Positions 1 to 7,521 of a stretch of 27,738 nucleotides of DNA are shown here, in pieces. A program made the position numbers and the translations under genes. Each line of letters opens with the position of its first letter. Positions within the stretch are counted from its first letter, which is position 1. The notes under the pieces are model-generated. The model did no database searches and had not been told where the DNA came from. It saw only the letters and a list, made by a program, of their open reading frames with translations. This stretch comes from JBGRPZ01 sp041725955 (GTDB taxonomy: Bacteria; Bacteroidota; Bacteroidia; Bacteroidales; JBGRPZ01), in contig JBGRQE010000046.1 of the NCBI GenBank assembly GCA_041725955.1, positions 1 to 27,738 on the forward strand, written 5' to 3'.

Positions 1-18
1 AGTAGCAATAATCAGTAA

Positions 19-126
19 GTTACAAATGTACTTCCTGCTGTCGCTACTGAAGCAAGAATAGGCTACAACCAGAGGCCCAGACATAAAGATTTTTACATTT
101 ACATTCATTCAAATCTTAGAAAATAG
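19..126 (+). pseudogene. short decayed coding fragment
   Basis: An open stretch of about 35 codons, bounded by stops at 16-18 and 124-126, has no start codon. It reads like real protein, including the strings IGYNQRP and KDFYIYIHS. I do not recognise the family. It sits at the head of a run of similarly broken frames up to about 1295, so I take it as the remains of a gene, possibly the tail of one that begins before the window. Confidence 0.3.
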
Positions 127-183
127 CCATGTGTTTTTCATGTCTGCTTAGTTTTTCCTGCAACTGAAGAGTATTTAAATTCT

Positions 184-462
184 GTGGATTCATCAATGTT
201 TTTCCATAATTCCACAGCTATAATATTCTTGAACTCTTTTAAAGAGTTTGTAAAGGATGAAGTTAATAAGGAAGAAGAAAGCGAAAATAGGATTATAGCT
301 TTTATTGAGAAAGAAATCACTACAGAATTAGCTGAATATATTATAGACAATGCACCAGATGATATTGAAGAAGAAAGAACAATTGAAAATATCAGGGCAT
401 CATATCATGATTTTATAAAAGACTATATTGAGGCAAAAAGGGAAAAGAAACCTATAGATTAA
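184..462 (+). CDS. hypothetical acidic protein, possibly a gene remnant
   Basis: This frame encodes up to 92 residues from a GTG at 184, or 88 from an ATG at 196. The frame stays open upstream to 127 without a better start, so the 5' end may be lost. The product is rich in Glu, Asp and Lys and looks helical: FKEFVKDEVNKEEE, then a region with ELAEYIIDNAPDD, then YHDFIKDYIEAK. There is no signal peptide, membrane segment or motif I can name. The composition looks like genuine protein, and the minus-strand reading of the same bases is a low-complexity shadow. It lies among other broken frames and may belong to a decayed mobile element. Confidence 0.45.
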   Translation: MDSSMFFHNSTAIIFLNSFKEFVKDEVNKEEESENRIIAFIEKEITTELAEYIIDNAPDDIEEERTIENIRASYHDFIKDYIEAKREKKPID

Positions 463-487
463 TTTGTGGTTGATTGTTGTTATATGT

Positions 488-552
488 GGCTGTATAATCA
501 TACAGCCCTACACAATCATCCATGATTTTATTTACGACAATGTTTATTGTCG
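488..552. other. two small hairpins after the first hypothetical gene
   Basis: Two perfect 7-bp stems lie close together: GGCTGTA/TACAGCC at 488-494/501-507 and CGACAAT/ATTGTCG at 535-541/546-552. Neither is followed by a clear T-run, so neither is a convincing intrinsic terminator. Nothing else coding is seen between 463 and 632. Confidence 0.35.
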
Positions 553-632
553 AAGGAAAAAACAGAAAATAATTACCAGATAATTGAAGTTCAATTGAAA
601 TTTATTATTTAAAATAGCGAAAAGATATTTCA

Positions 633-701
633 TAGTGCACAACAGGGGTATGTTATAGTGCACAACAGGGGTATGTTGTAGTGTACAACAGAGGTGTGTT
701 G
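633..701. repeat. 23-bp tandem repeat, three copies
   Basis: Three direct copies run head to tail at 633-655, 656-678 and 679-701, each beginning TAGTGCACAACAGGGG or a close variant. Copies 1 and 2 differ at one base; copy 3 has a few changes (TAGTGTACAACAGAGG). The start of a fourth unit (TAGT) follows at 702-705. The repeat abuts the broken frame that continues to 1066. Confidence 0.85.
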
Positions 702-1066
702 TAGTAGACATTTTAATTAGTGACGAATATGGATATTTAGCCTACGAAAAGAAAAAGTACAATTATCGATATAACTATAATCAGTATGTAGCCAAAAAGC
801 CTGATAGAAAAGCTATTTGTGATATACAAAATGTAAATAACCAAGTTAATGGGATGACAATATATCAAAAAGGGCCACTTTTAGTTGATTTTTTGTTTCA
901 TGATACTTCTGACGCTTTGCTTGAGAACTACTTTTGTGAATTTTTTAAAATAAATAATGGCAATCAAGTATCGTATGAGATATTCCTAAGTTTTTGGAAA
1001 AAGCATATAAAGGCTTCTATAATTAAGGATTTAGAATATCAGTTATGTAATCCAGATGGCATTTGA
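659..1066 (+). pseudogene. hypothetical protein fragment lacking a start
   Basis: The frame is open from 659, within the tandem repeat, to the stop at 1064-1066. The protein-like part begins near 716 (ISDEYGYLAYEKKKYNYRYN), well before the only plausible internal ATG at 854. That ATG would give a 70-residue product containing NYFCEFFKINNG and FLSFWKKHI. Because protein-like sequence extends upstream of every ATG, the repeat has probably replaced or cut off the 5' end. I cannot assign a family. There is no membrane segment or signal peptide. Confidence 0.4.
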
Positions 1067-1130
1067 TTACTGACTAATTGAAGAGGTCTCTTAGTTTTGA
1101 GTTGTACATATTAGTTAGCCATTAATCTAA

Positions 1131-1295
1131 AAAGTAGCAGATAAAAACAATCCTTTTGTAAAGCAAAGGGAAGAATATAATAATATCATTGCCTTTTGTG
1201 GAGACAGAGAAACAGGTAAAAGTTCAGATATGATTTACGATTGGCTTGACAGAATCAGGCAAATGGGTTTGGAAATGAGTTTTCAGAGAAAATAA
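1131..1295 (+). pseudogene. decayed fragment with a Walker A-like string
   Basis: An open frame of about 54 codons has no start codon and ends at TAA 1293-1295. It includes NNIIAFCGDRETGKSSDM, in which GDRETGKS fits the GxxxxGK[ST] pattern of P-loop NTPases, followed by YDWLDRIRQMGLEMSF. The match is short and no other NTPase motif can be seen. It may be a piece of a plasmid or integrative-element protein; this is inference only. Confidence 0.3.
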
Positions 1296-1369
1296 TCATA
1301 GATTTGGGAGTTCGGTTTTCGAAACACGAACAACGAACCACAAAACACAAAACAACTAAAATCACAATT

Positions 1370-2677
1370 ATGAAAATACATTTAAAGCACTATTTACTAT
1401 TTACGCTAATCGCACTAATTTCTATCAACAAGAGTTTTGCTCAGGATGTGAATCAGAAAATTGGGGATCTGATGAGTCAGCAAAAGATGTTTGAATTAAA
1501 AGAAATGCATAGTGAGGTTAAAGATGAAATCGTACCCTTTTTATCTTACTTTGCAGAAGCCATGCTATGCAATGCCTACAACACACCTGAAAAGGGAATT
1601 ATAGCCATCGATTCATTGCTGAATAACTCGCAATATCAACAACAATTGGGACTTCACAATATCAGTTATCTAATTTTACTGAAATCAGGTTTTCTGAAAA
1701 ACTTAGGTCGCAATAAAGAATCTGTGGAAATGCTGGAATCTTTTTTAAAGCAAACCAAAAATCAGATCCAGGATAAGCATTTGAAAAGAAATTTAAACCT
1801 GACCCTAAAGACACAGAAATTACTGGTAGAACATTCTTGTACCTCTATGGATCGTCCGAACAAAAAACTAAGTATTGATTACACCATAGACAAGGCAGGT
1901 AAAGGCATCAGTATGAACTTTAAGTGTAAAGTAAATGGGAAGAAAACAAAAATGTGTATTGATACAGGATGCCCTGAATACACCTTTGTTTCTGAAAAAT
2001 TTGCCAAAGAACACAATATAAAAACCATTATGGATTCTATTCCAATTGGTGGAATCGGAAGTGGTTATGGGAAATTAGGTATTGCCAAAAGCATGGAAAT
2101 TGGTGATATCACTTTTCATAATCCACTGTTCTATGTTGTAGATAAAATTTTGCCTACTGATACCATCAAACTAGATGCTGTTTTGGGTTCTTATCTTTTA
2201 GATATGATTGGTGAATTACAATTCTATCCTCAAAAAAAGAAAATTGTTTTCCCTAAGGAATTCACCAAACTAAAGAAAAATGAATCCGGCAATATGATTA
2301 TGAAAGACAGACATCTTTTTGTTAAGCTTAAGCAAGATTCCAAAGACATTATTATGCACTTTGACACTGGGTCGGCAGAGTCAAACCTGGGAAGACATTA
2401 TTATAAGAAACATAAAGAATATGTAGAGAAAAAAGGTATGCAAGATTCTCTGCGTCTTGCCGGATACAATGGAATTACCCGTCAATTGGGATACAAAATG
2501 CCAAAAGTCCATTTCAATTTAAATGACACGGACTTTTATATAGAAAATATGCCTGTATTTACAGGTGAAGCTCTGGATAAATGGGGTGAAGATGGTTATT
2601 TTGGTACTGATTTCGTTCAGAAATTCGATAAATTTATTCTAAGCTACAAACATATGTTTATTAGGGTGAAACGCTAA
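1370..2677 (+). CDS. exported retropepsin-like aspartyl protease, two DTG motifs
   Basis: This is a 435-residue protein from the ATG at 1370. The frame is open to a TTG at 1304, but the 22 extra residues are basic and come before an obvious signal peptide (MKIHLKHYLLFTLIALIS...SFAQ), so I prefer 1370. Residues about 25-160 look helical, like a TPR-type region. Two aspartyl-protease halves follow, each with a DTG triad: Asp198 in CIDTGC and Asp332 in HFDTGSAES. Two halves in one chain can form one active site, as in pepsins, although each half resembles the single-domain retropepsin-like families of bacteria. It probably acts in the periplasm or at the surface. It stands alone, between decayed sequence upstream and a small membrane protein downstream. 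Substrate unknown. Confidence 0.8.
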   Translation: MKIHLKHYLLFTLIALISINKSFAQDVNQKIGDLMSQQKMFELKEMHSEVKDEIVPFLSYFAEAMLCNAYNTPEKGIIAIDSLLNNSQYQQQLGLHNISYLILLKSGFLKNLGRNKESVEMLESFLKQTKNQIQDKHLKRNLNLTLKTQKLLVEHSCTSMDRPNKKLSIDYTIDKAGKGISMNFKCKVNGKKTKMCIDTGCPEYTFVSEKFAKEHNIKTIMDSIPIGGIGSGYGKLGIAKSMEIGDITFHNPLFYVVDKILPTDTIKLDAVLGSYLLDMIGELQFYPQKKKIVFPKEFTKLKKNESGNMIMKDRHLFVKLKQDSKDIIMHFDTGSAESNLGRHYYKKHKEYVEKKGMQDSLRLAGYNGITRQLGYKMPKVHFNLNDTDFYIENMPVFTGEALDKWGEDGYFGTDFVQKFDKFILSYKHMFIRVKR

Positions 2678-2690
2678 TTCAAGTTTCGTT

Positions 2691-2742
2691 GACTCGGGTT
2701 TCAGAAATCAAAATACGAAAACCGAATTCCGAAATCCGAGTC
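2691..2742. other. imperfect inverted repeat after the protease gene
   Basis: Arms of about 18 bases at 2691-2708 and 2725-2742 (GACTCGGGTTTC against GAAATCCGAGTC) pair with three or four mismatches around a 16-base loop. It lies just past the protease stop but has no T-run. The text resembles degenerate 'acgaa/ccgaa' strings in other gaps of this window, so it may be a dispersed intergenic repeat as much as a terminator. The apparent frame through 2689-2874 is not a credible gene. Confidence 0.5.
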
Positions 2743-2870
2743 GACAAAACAACAAACTCTAAAATACAACCTTTAACAGTGATTTTATCCCTTTTTAATA
2801 GTAAGCAATCGTTTTGGAAACTATACTTCGGTATTTGTACAATCAAATACGGTACCCCTAAAACAAAAAA

Positions 2871-3086
2871 ATGAAAAAGAAGATAATAATCACTCTAATC
2901 ACATCCCTTTTAATTACATCTTTTTTAGTAATTATCGACAATGATCCTATTGGTAATGACCTTAAGTCTTATCTTTATTTGGGTAGAGACTTTGCTTTCT
3001 TCTGGGCATTTATTTCAGCTATTATCGGTCTTTTTTGGCTAATTATTTCTCTGATAATACGAGGAGTAAAAGAATTAGCCAACTAA
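2871..3086 (+). CDS. small two-helix membrane protein
   Basis: This 71-residue product starts at the ATG at 2871. It has two hydrophobic segments, about residues 4-22 (IIITLITSLLITSFLVII) and 43-65 (FAFFWAFISAIIGLFWLIIS), joined by a short polar loop with Asp and Asn. Both are long enough to span the inner membrane. No family is recognised. A 7-bp hairpin (GTATTTG/CAAATAC, 2831-2850) lies just upstream and could be part of its leader. It stands in an accessory region next to a truncated gene and could be a remnant, but the frame is intact. Confidence 0.5.
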   Translation: MKKKIIITLITSLLITSFLVIIDNDPIGNDLKSYLYLGRDFAFFWAFISAIIGLFWLIISLIIRGVKELAN

Positions 3087-3103
3087 ATAAACCCTCTGAT
3101 TTG

Positions 3104-3149
3104 TGTCGCACTTAAGTACCCCCTATATTCAAATATTAAGTACACGACA
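3104..3149. repeat. short inverted pair of an IS-like end sequence
   Basis: TGTCGCACTTAA (from 3104) faces TTAAGTACACGACA (3136-3149). The second is an inverted copy of TGTCGTGTACTTAA; the first lacks two of its bases. The same word recurs at 3618-3635 and 3736-3753. The pair looks like a collapsed remnant of an element whose right end now abuts the truncated hydrolase. Confidence 0.5.
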
Positions 3150-3447
3150 GTTCATAGAAACTCTGGAAAAAGATAAAAAGAAATTTATGGCTAAACTTTT
3201 CTGGTTTATTTGCCATGGCTTTGGATGGAATTTTCACAAACCTATTGCCAATTTAAAAGTTCCTTGTCTATTGGCTGGCAGTAAAAAAGACGAATACTGT
3301 TCCCTTTTAGAAGACAAATACCAAGAATTAAAGGATCAAAACAATTCTCTACAAATACATATGTTTGAAGAAGGCAATCACCCTGCTATACTATCTAATA
3401 AGAAAGCCTTTTTTGATTTAATACAAGACTTTCTAAAAATAAAGTAA
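3150..3447 (+). pseudogene. alpha/beta hydrolase, C-terminal fragment
   Basis: About 98 residues match the last third of an alpha/beta-fold hydrolase. The strand-6 region LKVPCLLAGSKKDEYC would supply the acid residue (Asp of KKDE). MFEEGNHPAIL then supplies the catalytic His (GNHP), followed by a final helix FFDLIQDFLK. The nucleophile elbow (GxSxG) and the whole N-terminal core are missing. Protein-like sequence begins directly after the repeat word ending at 3149, so the 5' part seems to have been removed at that junction. The frame reaches a TTG at 3103 only by reading through the repeat, which is not a natural start. Almost certainly non-functional. Confidence 0.7.
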
Positions 3448-3617
3448 TTTAAAAAGTCGTCTGAAAAGATACAAAAAATGCCTGAAATCACTAAACCTAC
3501 TCCCGTAATGAATATTTTATGGGACGACAAGGATTCTAAATCTATTAATTTTTCATTTATTTTTTCAGTACACTTATCACTCAATTCAACTTGTTTATTA
3601 ACTCTTTTCTTACGAAA

Positions 3618-3753
3618 CATCTAAGCACACGACAATAATTTATAATACTGTTTCAACTCTTTCGATTTGAAGCTATTTAGCATAAAATAAGCAAGATAAA
3701 TTAATCCATATTCAAAGATTTTCTTGAACTATTTTTTGTCGTGTACTTAGATG
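3618..3753. mobile_element. MITE-like or IS-remnant element with 18-bp inverted ends
   Basis: CATCTAAGCACACGACAA at 3618-3635 and TTGTCGTGTACTTAGATG at 3736-3753 are inverted repeats matching at 17 of 18 positions. They enclose 100 AT-rich bases with no coding potential. The size (136 bp) and terminal symmetry suit a non-autonomous miniature element or an IS reduced to its ends. No transposase is present in the window. Related words at 3104 and 3136 show the element, or a relative, has been here more than once. Confidence 0.55.
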
Positions 3754-3776
3754 AAACTGCTAATTGTAATCCGAAT

Positions 3777-3823
3777 GGAAAAAATAACTCCCCTCACCAT
3801 TTGTTAAGAATTAAATATGGGGA
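3777..3823 (-). terminator. imperfect terminator after the methyltransferase
   Basis: On the minus strand, CCCCATATTT pairs imperfectly with AAATGGTGAGGGG, and a short T-run (TTATTTTTT) follows. It is placed correctly, just past the stop of the methyltransferase gene. The stem has bulges, so confidence is modest. Confidence 0.3.
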
Positions 3824-3826
3824 AAT

Positions 3827-4621
3827 CTACTTTGTAGAAATAAAAAACAGTCTCCTGAATGGCAAGACTACATTCCCATCACTTAATAAAGGAAAGCCTA
3901 ACTTTATTTCTTTGAAGATATCCTCCTCAAACATTTTAACTTCTGAAGGGTTCGACAAAAGTTTATAATATGGCTTAAGTCCAGTACTCTTTATCATCTC
4001 AAAAATCATTACATGCGATTGGAAGATATGCATATAAGTAGTTTCCCAGAATTCTACAATTTGACATATGTTGACTAAAGCATCATAATAATATTCATTA
4101 TTGTAAACATAAATCTTATCTGAATTCCTGGCTTCGAGATGGTTCCATCTATTAGATGCCAAAACTTCCTTTATTATTTCCCCTAGCTTCATATTCCAAA
4201 ACACAGGTAGCTGGAAGGCTATGCAGCCTTCCGGATTTACCATCTTCAACAGCCTTTGAAGAAGTCCTCTTTGATCTTCCACCCATTGTATTGTAGCATT
4301 TGAAAAAATCAAATCGAATGAACTTATATAAAAATCATTGCAGATATCCTGAATCCGCCAATCATATTCTGGGTATTCTTTCTTTGCTGCTTCTATCATG
4401 GAAGGGGATTTGTCAATTCCAATTACTTCCGCAGAAGGCCATTTATTTCTAAGTATCTGAGTACTGTTTCCAGCTCCGCATCCAACATCAAGAATATTAG
4501 CAGGATTCAGATCTTTTATTCTAGCTGTAAGATCAATGGAAGGTTGAAGTCTTTCTTCATTAAATCTCATATAAAGATCTGGATTCCAATCAAAACTGTT
4601 TTTTTGCTTTTTACCTCTCAT
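3827..4621 (-). CDS. tam: trans-aconitate 2-methyltransferase-like SAM methyltransferase
   Basis: This is a 264-residue class I S-adenosylmethionine methyltransferase. Motif I is ILDVGCGAGNST (about 43-54). The acidic residue binding the SAM ribose is Asp70 in VIGIDKSPSM, and the motif IV region is FSNATIQWV (106-114). The N-terminal WNPDLYMRFNEER is characteristic of the Tam family, which methylates trans-aconitate, an inhibitory by-product of the citrate cycle, in the cytosol. Length agrees with Tam (about 255 residues). The start at 4621 gives the full family N-terminus. It lies 53 bases after the DUF418 gene on the same strand. Other small acid acceptors are possible, since Tam-like enzymes are often named by similarity alone. 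Confidence 0.8.
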   Translation of the reverse strand: MRGKKQKNSFDWNPDLYMRFNEERLQPSIDLTARIKDLNPANILDVGCGAGNSTQILRNKWPSAEVIGIDKSPSMIEAAKKEYPEYDWRIQDICNDFYISSFDLIFSNATIQWVEDQRGLLQRLLKMVNPEGCIAFQLPVFWNMKLGEIIKEVLASNRWNHLEARNSDKIYVYNNEYYYDALVNICQIVEFWETTYMHIFQSHVMIFEMIKSTGLKPYYKLLSNPSEVKMFEEDIFKEIKLGFPLLSDGNVVLPFRRLFFISTK

Positions 4622-4634
4622 ACTTTTGGTTTAG

Positions 4635-4656
4635 AAAGGATGAAGAAACATCCTTT
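4635..4656. other. hairpin between DUF418 gene and methyltransferase
   Basis: A perfect 8-bp stem AAAGGATG/CATCCTTT encloses a 6-base loop (AAGAAA). It sits in the 53-base gap just upstream of the methyltransferase start. The T-run is on the wrong side for minus-strand termination, so a role in leader structure or partial attenuation is as likely. Confidence 0.4.
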
Positions 4657-4674
4657 TTTCATATATCTCTATAA

Positions 4675-5847
4675 CTATGATCTAATCTTTAAGGAAAAAT
4701 TCTTTTTATAGGCAAGGCTTCTCCAAAACCATTCAATTGGACCGAACTTAAACTTGTTTAACCAAAGTACACTGAAAATGGTTTGAACAACCAATATTGC
4801 TAAAGCAATTATATAAACCATATATAAAGGCAACTCACCAAACAAGCCAAATCCAAGCCCATAAAACATAATTGCAGCAATAATAGATTGAAGGATATAA
4901 TTGCTTAATGCCATTCTACCAACAGGCTTGAAAACAGATAGAAGACGTTGACCCCAACTACTCTTAAACACCATACCTAGAAGAGTGATAAAGAATAAGG
5001 ACCAGAAAACATGCTCAATAATTCTCAATTCGTAACTAACAAACATTAGTAAATATTTGCCTATCGCCCCTAGAATAAAGAAAGTCAGTAAATACTTCCA
5101 ATTATACATCTTATCTGTAATCAGCCTTCTTGTATAAAGATAAATTCCTAAGAAGAAAAAAGCTAATAGTTGAATAATCGCGGTTTTCATTCGCTGGACG
5201 GTAAAAAGAATATTGTATTGCTGTTTGTTTAAAAACCACAATCCTTTTCCGCCTTCATTTTGCACCTTATCTTTCAAATCATTATAATCCACACCATCAA
5301 ATTGTACATTTGCTATTGGTGGCTTTGCTGTTTCTCCATTATTTACTGTTTTTGGAGCAGTTAAAAAAGCAATTGCGATGGATGCTGCAAAAAGAAAGGC
5401 TGCCGCAAACAAAAAGAATTTTGATGACATTTGACGAAAAGGAATTAGTAATAAACCTACAAGGGCGTAAAAATGAACAACATCTCCGGGCCACAGTAAT
5501 AAATGAGCGAATCCAATCAGGAATAGAAGAATCATACGCCAGGAAAAGAAGCGAATAAAGTTCCCCTTAGACTTTAACCTTTTCTCATATTGTAAATAAA
5601 AACTGATCCCAAACAACATACAAAACATTGGATAGGCTTTCCCAAAAATGGTAAAAAAGGCGAATGAGTATAGACCCTTATTTAAGGGGACCAATGGCAT
5701 TTCATCCAATATCGAAAAAGGTGTAAAATGAAACCCACTCATAAATAAAATATTTGCTAGGAGTATTCCAAAAACGGCAAAACCTCTAATAACGTCCAAT
5801 AATTCGATCCGCTTATCCTGCATAACAGGAGCATAATTAACACTCAT
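4675..5847 (-). CDS. DUF418 (YeiB-like) membrane protein
   Basis: This is a 390-residue polytopic inner-membrane protein. The N-terminus RIELLDVIRGFAVFGILLANI is the hallmark of the DUF418/YeiB family. FGKAYPMFCMLFGISFYLQYEKR and the Arg-rich loop before LFLIGFAHLLLWPGDVVHFYALVGL are also typical. The C-terminal DUF418 part has GRMALSNYILQSIIA and ends after a WLNKFKFGPIEWFWRSLAY segment, the usual family ending. About nine or ten hydrophobic segments can be counted, with a periplasmic loop near residues 165-200. The biochemical function of the family is not established. Start at 5847 fits the family N-terminus. Confidence 0.85.
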   Translation of the reverse strand: MSVNYAPVMQDKRIELLDVIRGFAVFGILLANILFMSGFHFTPFSILDEMPLVPLNKGLYSFAFFTIFGKAYPMFCMLFGISFYLQYEKRLKSKGNFIRFFSWRMILLFLIGFAHLLLWPGDVVHFYALVGLLLIPFRQMSSKFFLFAAAFLFAASIAIAFLTAPKTVNNGETAKPPIANVQFDGVDYNDLKDKVQNEGGKGLWFLNKQQYNILFTVQRMKTAIIQLLAFFFLGIYLYTRRLITDKMYNWKYLLTFFILGAIGKYLLMFVSYELRIIEHVFWSLFFITLLGMVFKSSWGQRLLSVFKPVGRMALSNYILQSIIAAIMFYGLGFGLFGELPLYMVYIIALAILVVQTIFSVLWLNKFKFGPIEWFWRSLAYKKNFSLKIRS

Positions 5848-5904
5848 ATCCCATTCATTTTTTTATGATTTATTTTTAAAAAATCTAGCCTAAGGAAAAA
5901 TACT

Positions 5905-5936
5905 TAGAAGAAAACCAAGACATGTATTTTCTTCTA
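5905..5936 (-). terminator. terminator of the AraC-type regulator gene
   Basis: A perfect 10-bp stem (TAGAAGAAAA, 5905-5914, with TTTTCTTCTA, 5927-5936) has a 12-base loop. On the minus strand it is followed by AGTATTTTT. It lies about 80 bases past the regulator's stop and before the DUF418 gene, so it probably separates the two transcripts. Confidence 0.5.
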
Positions 5937-6013
5937 CTTTCCTCCGATGACAAACATAACAGGAATTAATTGAGAGGACGTCTCATTTTCTAAAGATGGG
6001 ACTTACTGGAAAT

Positions 6014-7255
6014 TTATAACCAAGAAATCAAGCCTTTATCTTTTTTATACTGAGAAGGAGTAATGCCAGTATTTTTTTTAAATAAGCGGTTGAAACTGGC
6101 TTTTGAATTAAAACCACAATCAAAAGCAATTGCTATAATAGTTAAGGCATCATATTTTGAGTCATGCAATCTTCTTTTGACTTCTTCTATCCGATAATAA
6201 TTAATAAAGTCGAAGAAGTTTTTCTCCAAATGATGATTAAGTATAAAAGATAAAACATGAACAGGTACTTCTAATGCAACTGCGATATCTTGAATATGTA
6301 GATCACAATTTAAATAGGGCTTCTTTTGCTCCATATAATTTAACAGTTCTTGGATATATATATCAGCTTTTTGGTCAGGAATTAATTTGGGCTTCTTTTC
6401 TCTTAAATTGTCTAAAGAAATAGATGGTGTTTTAATATCATTATTAATTCTCACCTCCTTAAATTCATAAACTGGTTTATGAATATCTAAAGGATAATAC
6501 TCATTATCAACAATGAATTTTGCTTCTGCCTTCTTTATAGAATTGAATATATGCCCAGCTTTAATCCCATAAAAACCCAATAGACTAATTCCACAAACAA
6601 ACAATATTTTGACATAAAAAGATATGATATAAGGTAGCTCCAAAAATGTAAAATTAAATACATATACATTTATAATATCAATAGTATAAATGCCCATTAC
6701 GATATATAGAAAAAGCTGTAACCATTGCATGTTTTTTCTCTCAAGACAAGAAAGATCAACTTTGATGCTTTTCTTATACTTCCAAAGAGTAATGCTTATG
6801 ATAATAAAATATATAAATGCTGAAAGACGAGCCAAAAAAGTAGCAAGAACTACATACCATGGTAAATTGATAAATTTATCCATAAAATAATGTAGTTTCT
6901 CTTCATTGGAATGAAAGGCAAACGGAATAAATAGTATTATAACTAATAGGATCGGTATGCTATGCCTGACTAGTTCCCTTTTCGAAAAGGACTTTTTAAT
7001 CAATAACCTGACATAGAAATAAAGTGTAGGGCCATAAAATAAAGGTACTGGAAAAATAATTAGCATTAAGTTTGGCCAAACTTGCCATAATCCAAAAAGA
7101 TAGGATAAACAGTGTGAAAAATAAATTGTAAGGGTAAAAAAGAAAAATGCCAAAAACTTATCTGCTTTATTTTTTCTGGCCTTTGTTCCCAATAAAATGG
7201 TGAAGAAAATAGCCTGAAAAGCTCCTATTGTAAAAACAACGCCAACTGCATCCAA
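6014..7255 (-). CDS. membrane-anchored AraC-family transcriptional regulator
   Basis: This is a 413-residue protein. The N-terminal half (about residues 3-235) has roughly seven hydrophobic segments, starting with MDAVGVVFTIGAFQAIFFTILLG. A polar linker follows, and then a C-terminal AraC/XylS DNA-binding domain from about 310. The domain shows both helix-turn-helix units: LHIQDIAVALEVPVHVLSF and, after RIEEVKRRL, the conserved AFDCGFNSKASFNRLFKKNTGITPSQYK. This layout is common in Bacteroidota, where the membrane part is presumed to sense a signal. Neighbours on the same strand are the DUF418 gene and the methyltransferase, but the terminator at 5905-5936 lies between. The ATG at 7255 starts directly before the first membrane segment. 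Confidence 0.88.
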   Translation of the reverse strand: MDAVGVVFTIGAFQAIFFTILLGTKARKNKADKFLAFFFFTLTIYFSHCLSYLFGLWQVWPNLMLIIFPVPLFYGPTLYFYVRLLIKKSFSKRELVRHSIPILLVIILFIPFAFHSNEEKLHYFMDKFINLPWYVVLATFLARLSAFIYFIIISITLWKYKKSIKVDLSCLERKNMQWLQLFLYIVMGIYTIDIINVYVFNFTFLELPYIISFYVKILFVCGISLLGFYGIKAGHIFNSIKKAEAKFIVDNEYYPLDIHKPVYEFKEVRINNDIKTPSISLDNLREKKPKLIPDQKADIYIQELLNYMEQKKPYLNCDLHIQDIAVALEVPVHVLSFILNHHLEKNFFDFINYYRIEEVKRRLHDSKYDALTIIAIAFDCGFNSKASFNRLFKKNTGITPSQYKKDKGLISWL

Positions 7256-7385
7256 TCATTAAATAACTTAAGATGATTCGTATTTCAATATAAAATGCTC
7301 TAAATATCACATCAGTTATTTACAAAGAAACGAATAGCAAACAAAAAAAACAATATTTAGTAATAATTAATATACTGATGCTCAG

Positions 7386-7400
7386 TGCGTGTTACACGCA
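7386..7400. promoter_or_regulatory. 15-bp palindrome upstream of the AraC-type gene
   Basis: TGCGTGT and ACACGCA are perfect inverted 7-base arms around a single T. The site is GC-rich in a very AT-rich 266-base gap and lies about 130 bases before the regulator start. This symmetry suits a dimeric protein-binding site. No T-run follows, so it is not an intrinsic terminator. Which protein binds, if any, is unknown. Confidence 0.4.
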
Positions 7401-7457
7401 TAAAAATATAGATACAGTAAAAACAGAGCATATTATCATCACAACCTATATCAGGTA

Positions 7458-7495
7458 AAAAAAGCAGGCAGGTAAAATTTCCTGCCTGCTTTTTT
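7458..7495. terminator. strong bidirectional terminator
   Basis: The stem AGCAGGCAGG/CCTGCCTGCT has an 8-base loop and is flanked by an A-run on the left and a T-run on the right. It can end transcription in both directions. For the minus-strand Asp-box gene it lies just 26 bases past the stop, which is its most likely role. Confidence 0.9.
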
Positions 7496-7521
7496 ATCTA
7501 TTCTTTATCAAATAAATACAA

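Noticed and set aside
633..705. Possible CRISPR array
   Set aside because: The 23-bp units are contiguous with no spacers, and no cas genes are present.
2689..2874. 61-codon plus-strand frame after the protease
   Set aside because: It starts at TTG inside an inverted repeat, has no protein-like character, and overlaps the start of the small membrane protein.
3378..3620. 80-residue minus-strand frame over the hydrolase tail
   Set aside because: Its start codon falls in the IS-like repeat and its end overlaps the hydrolase fragment. One hydrophobic stretch alone does not support a gene.
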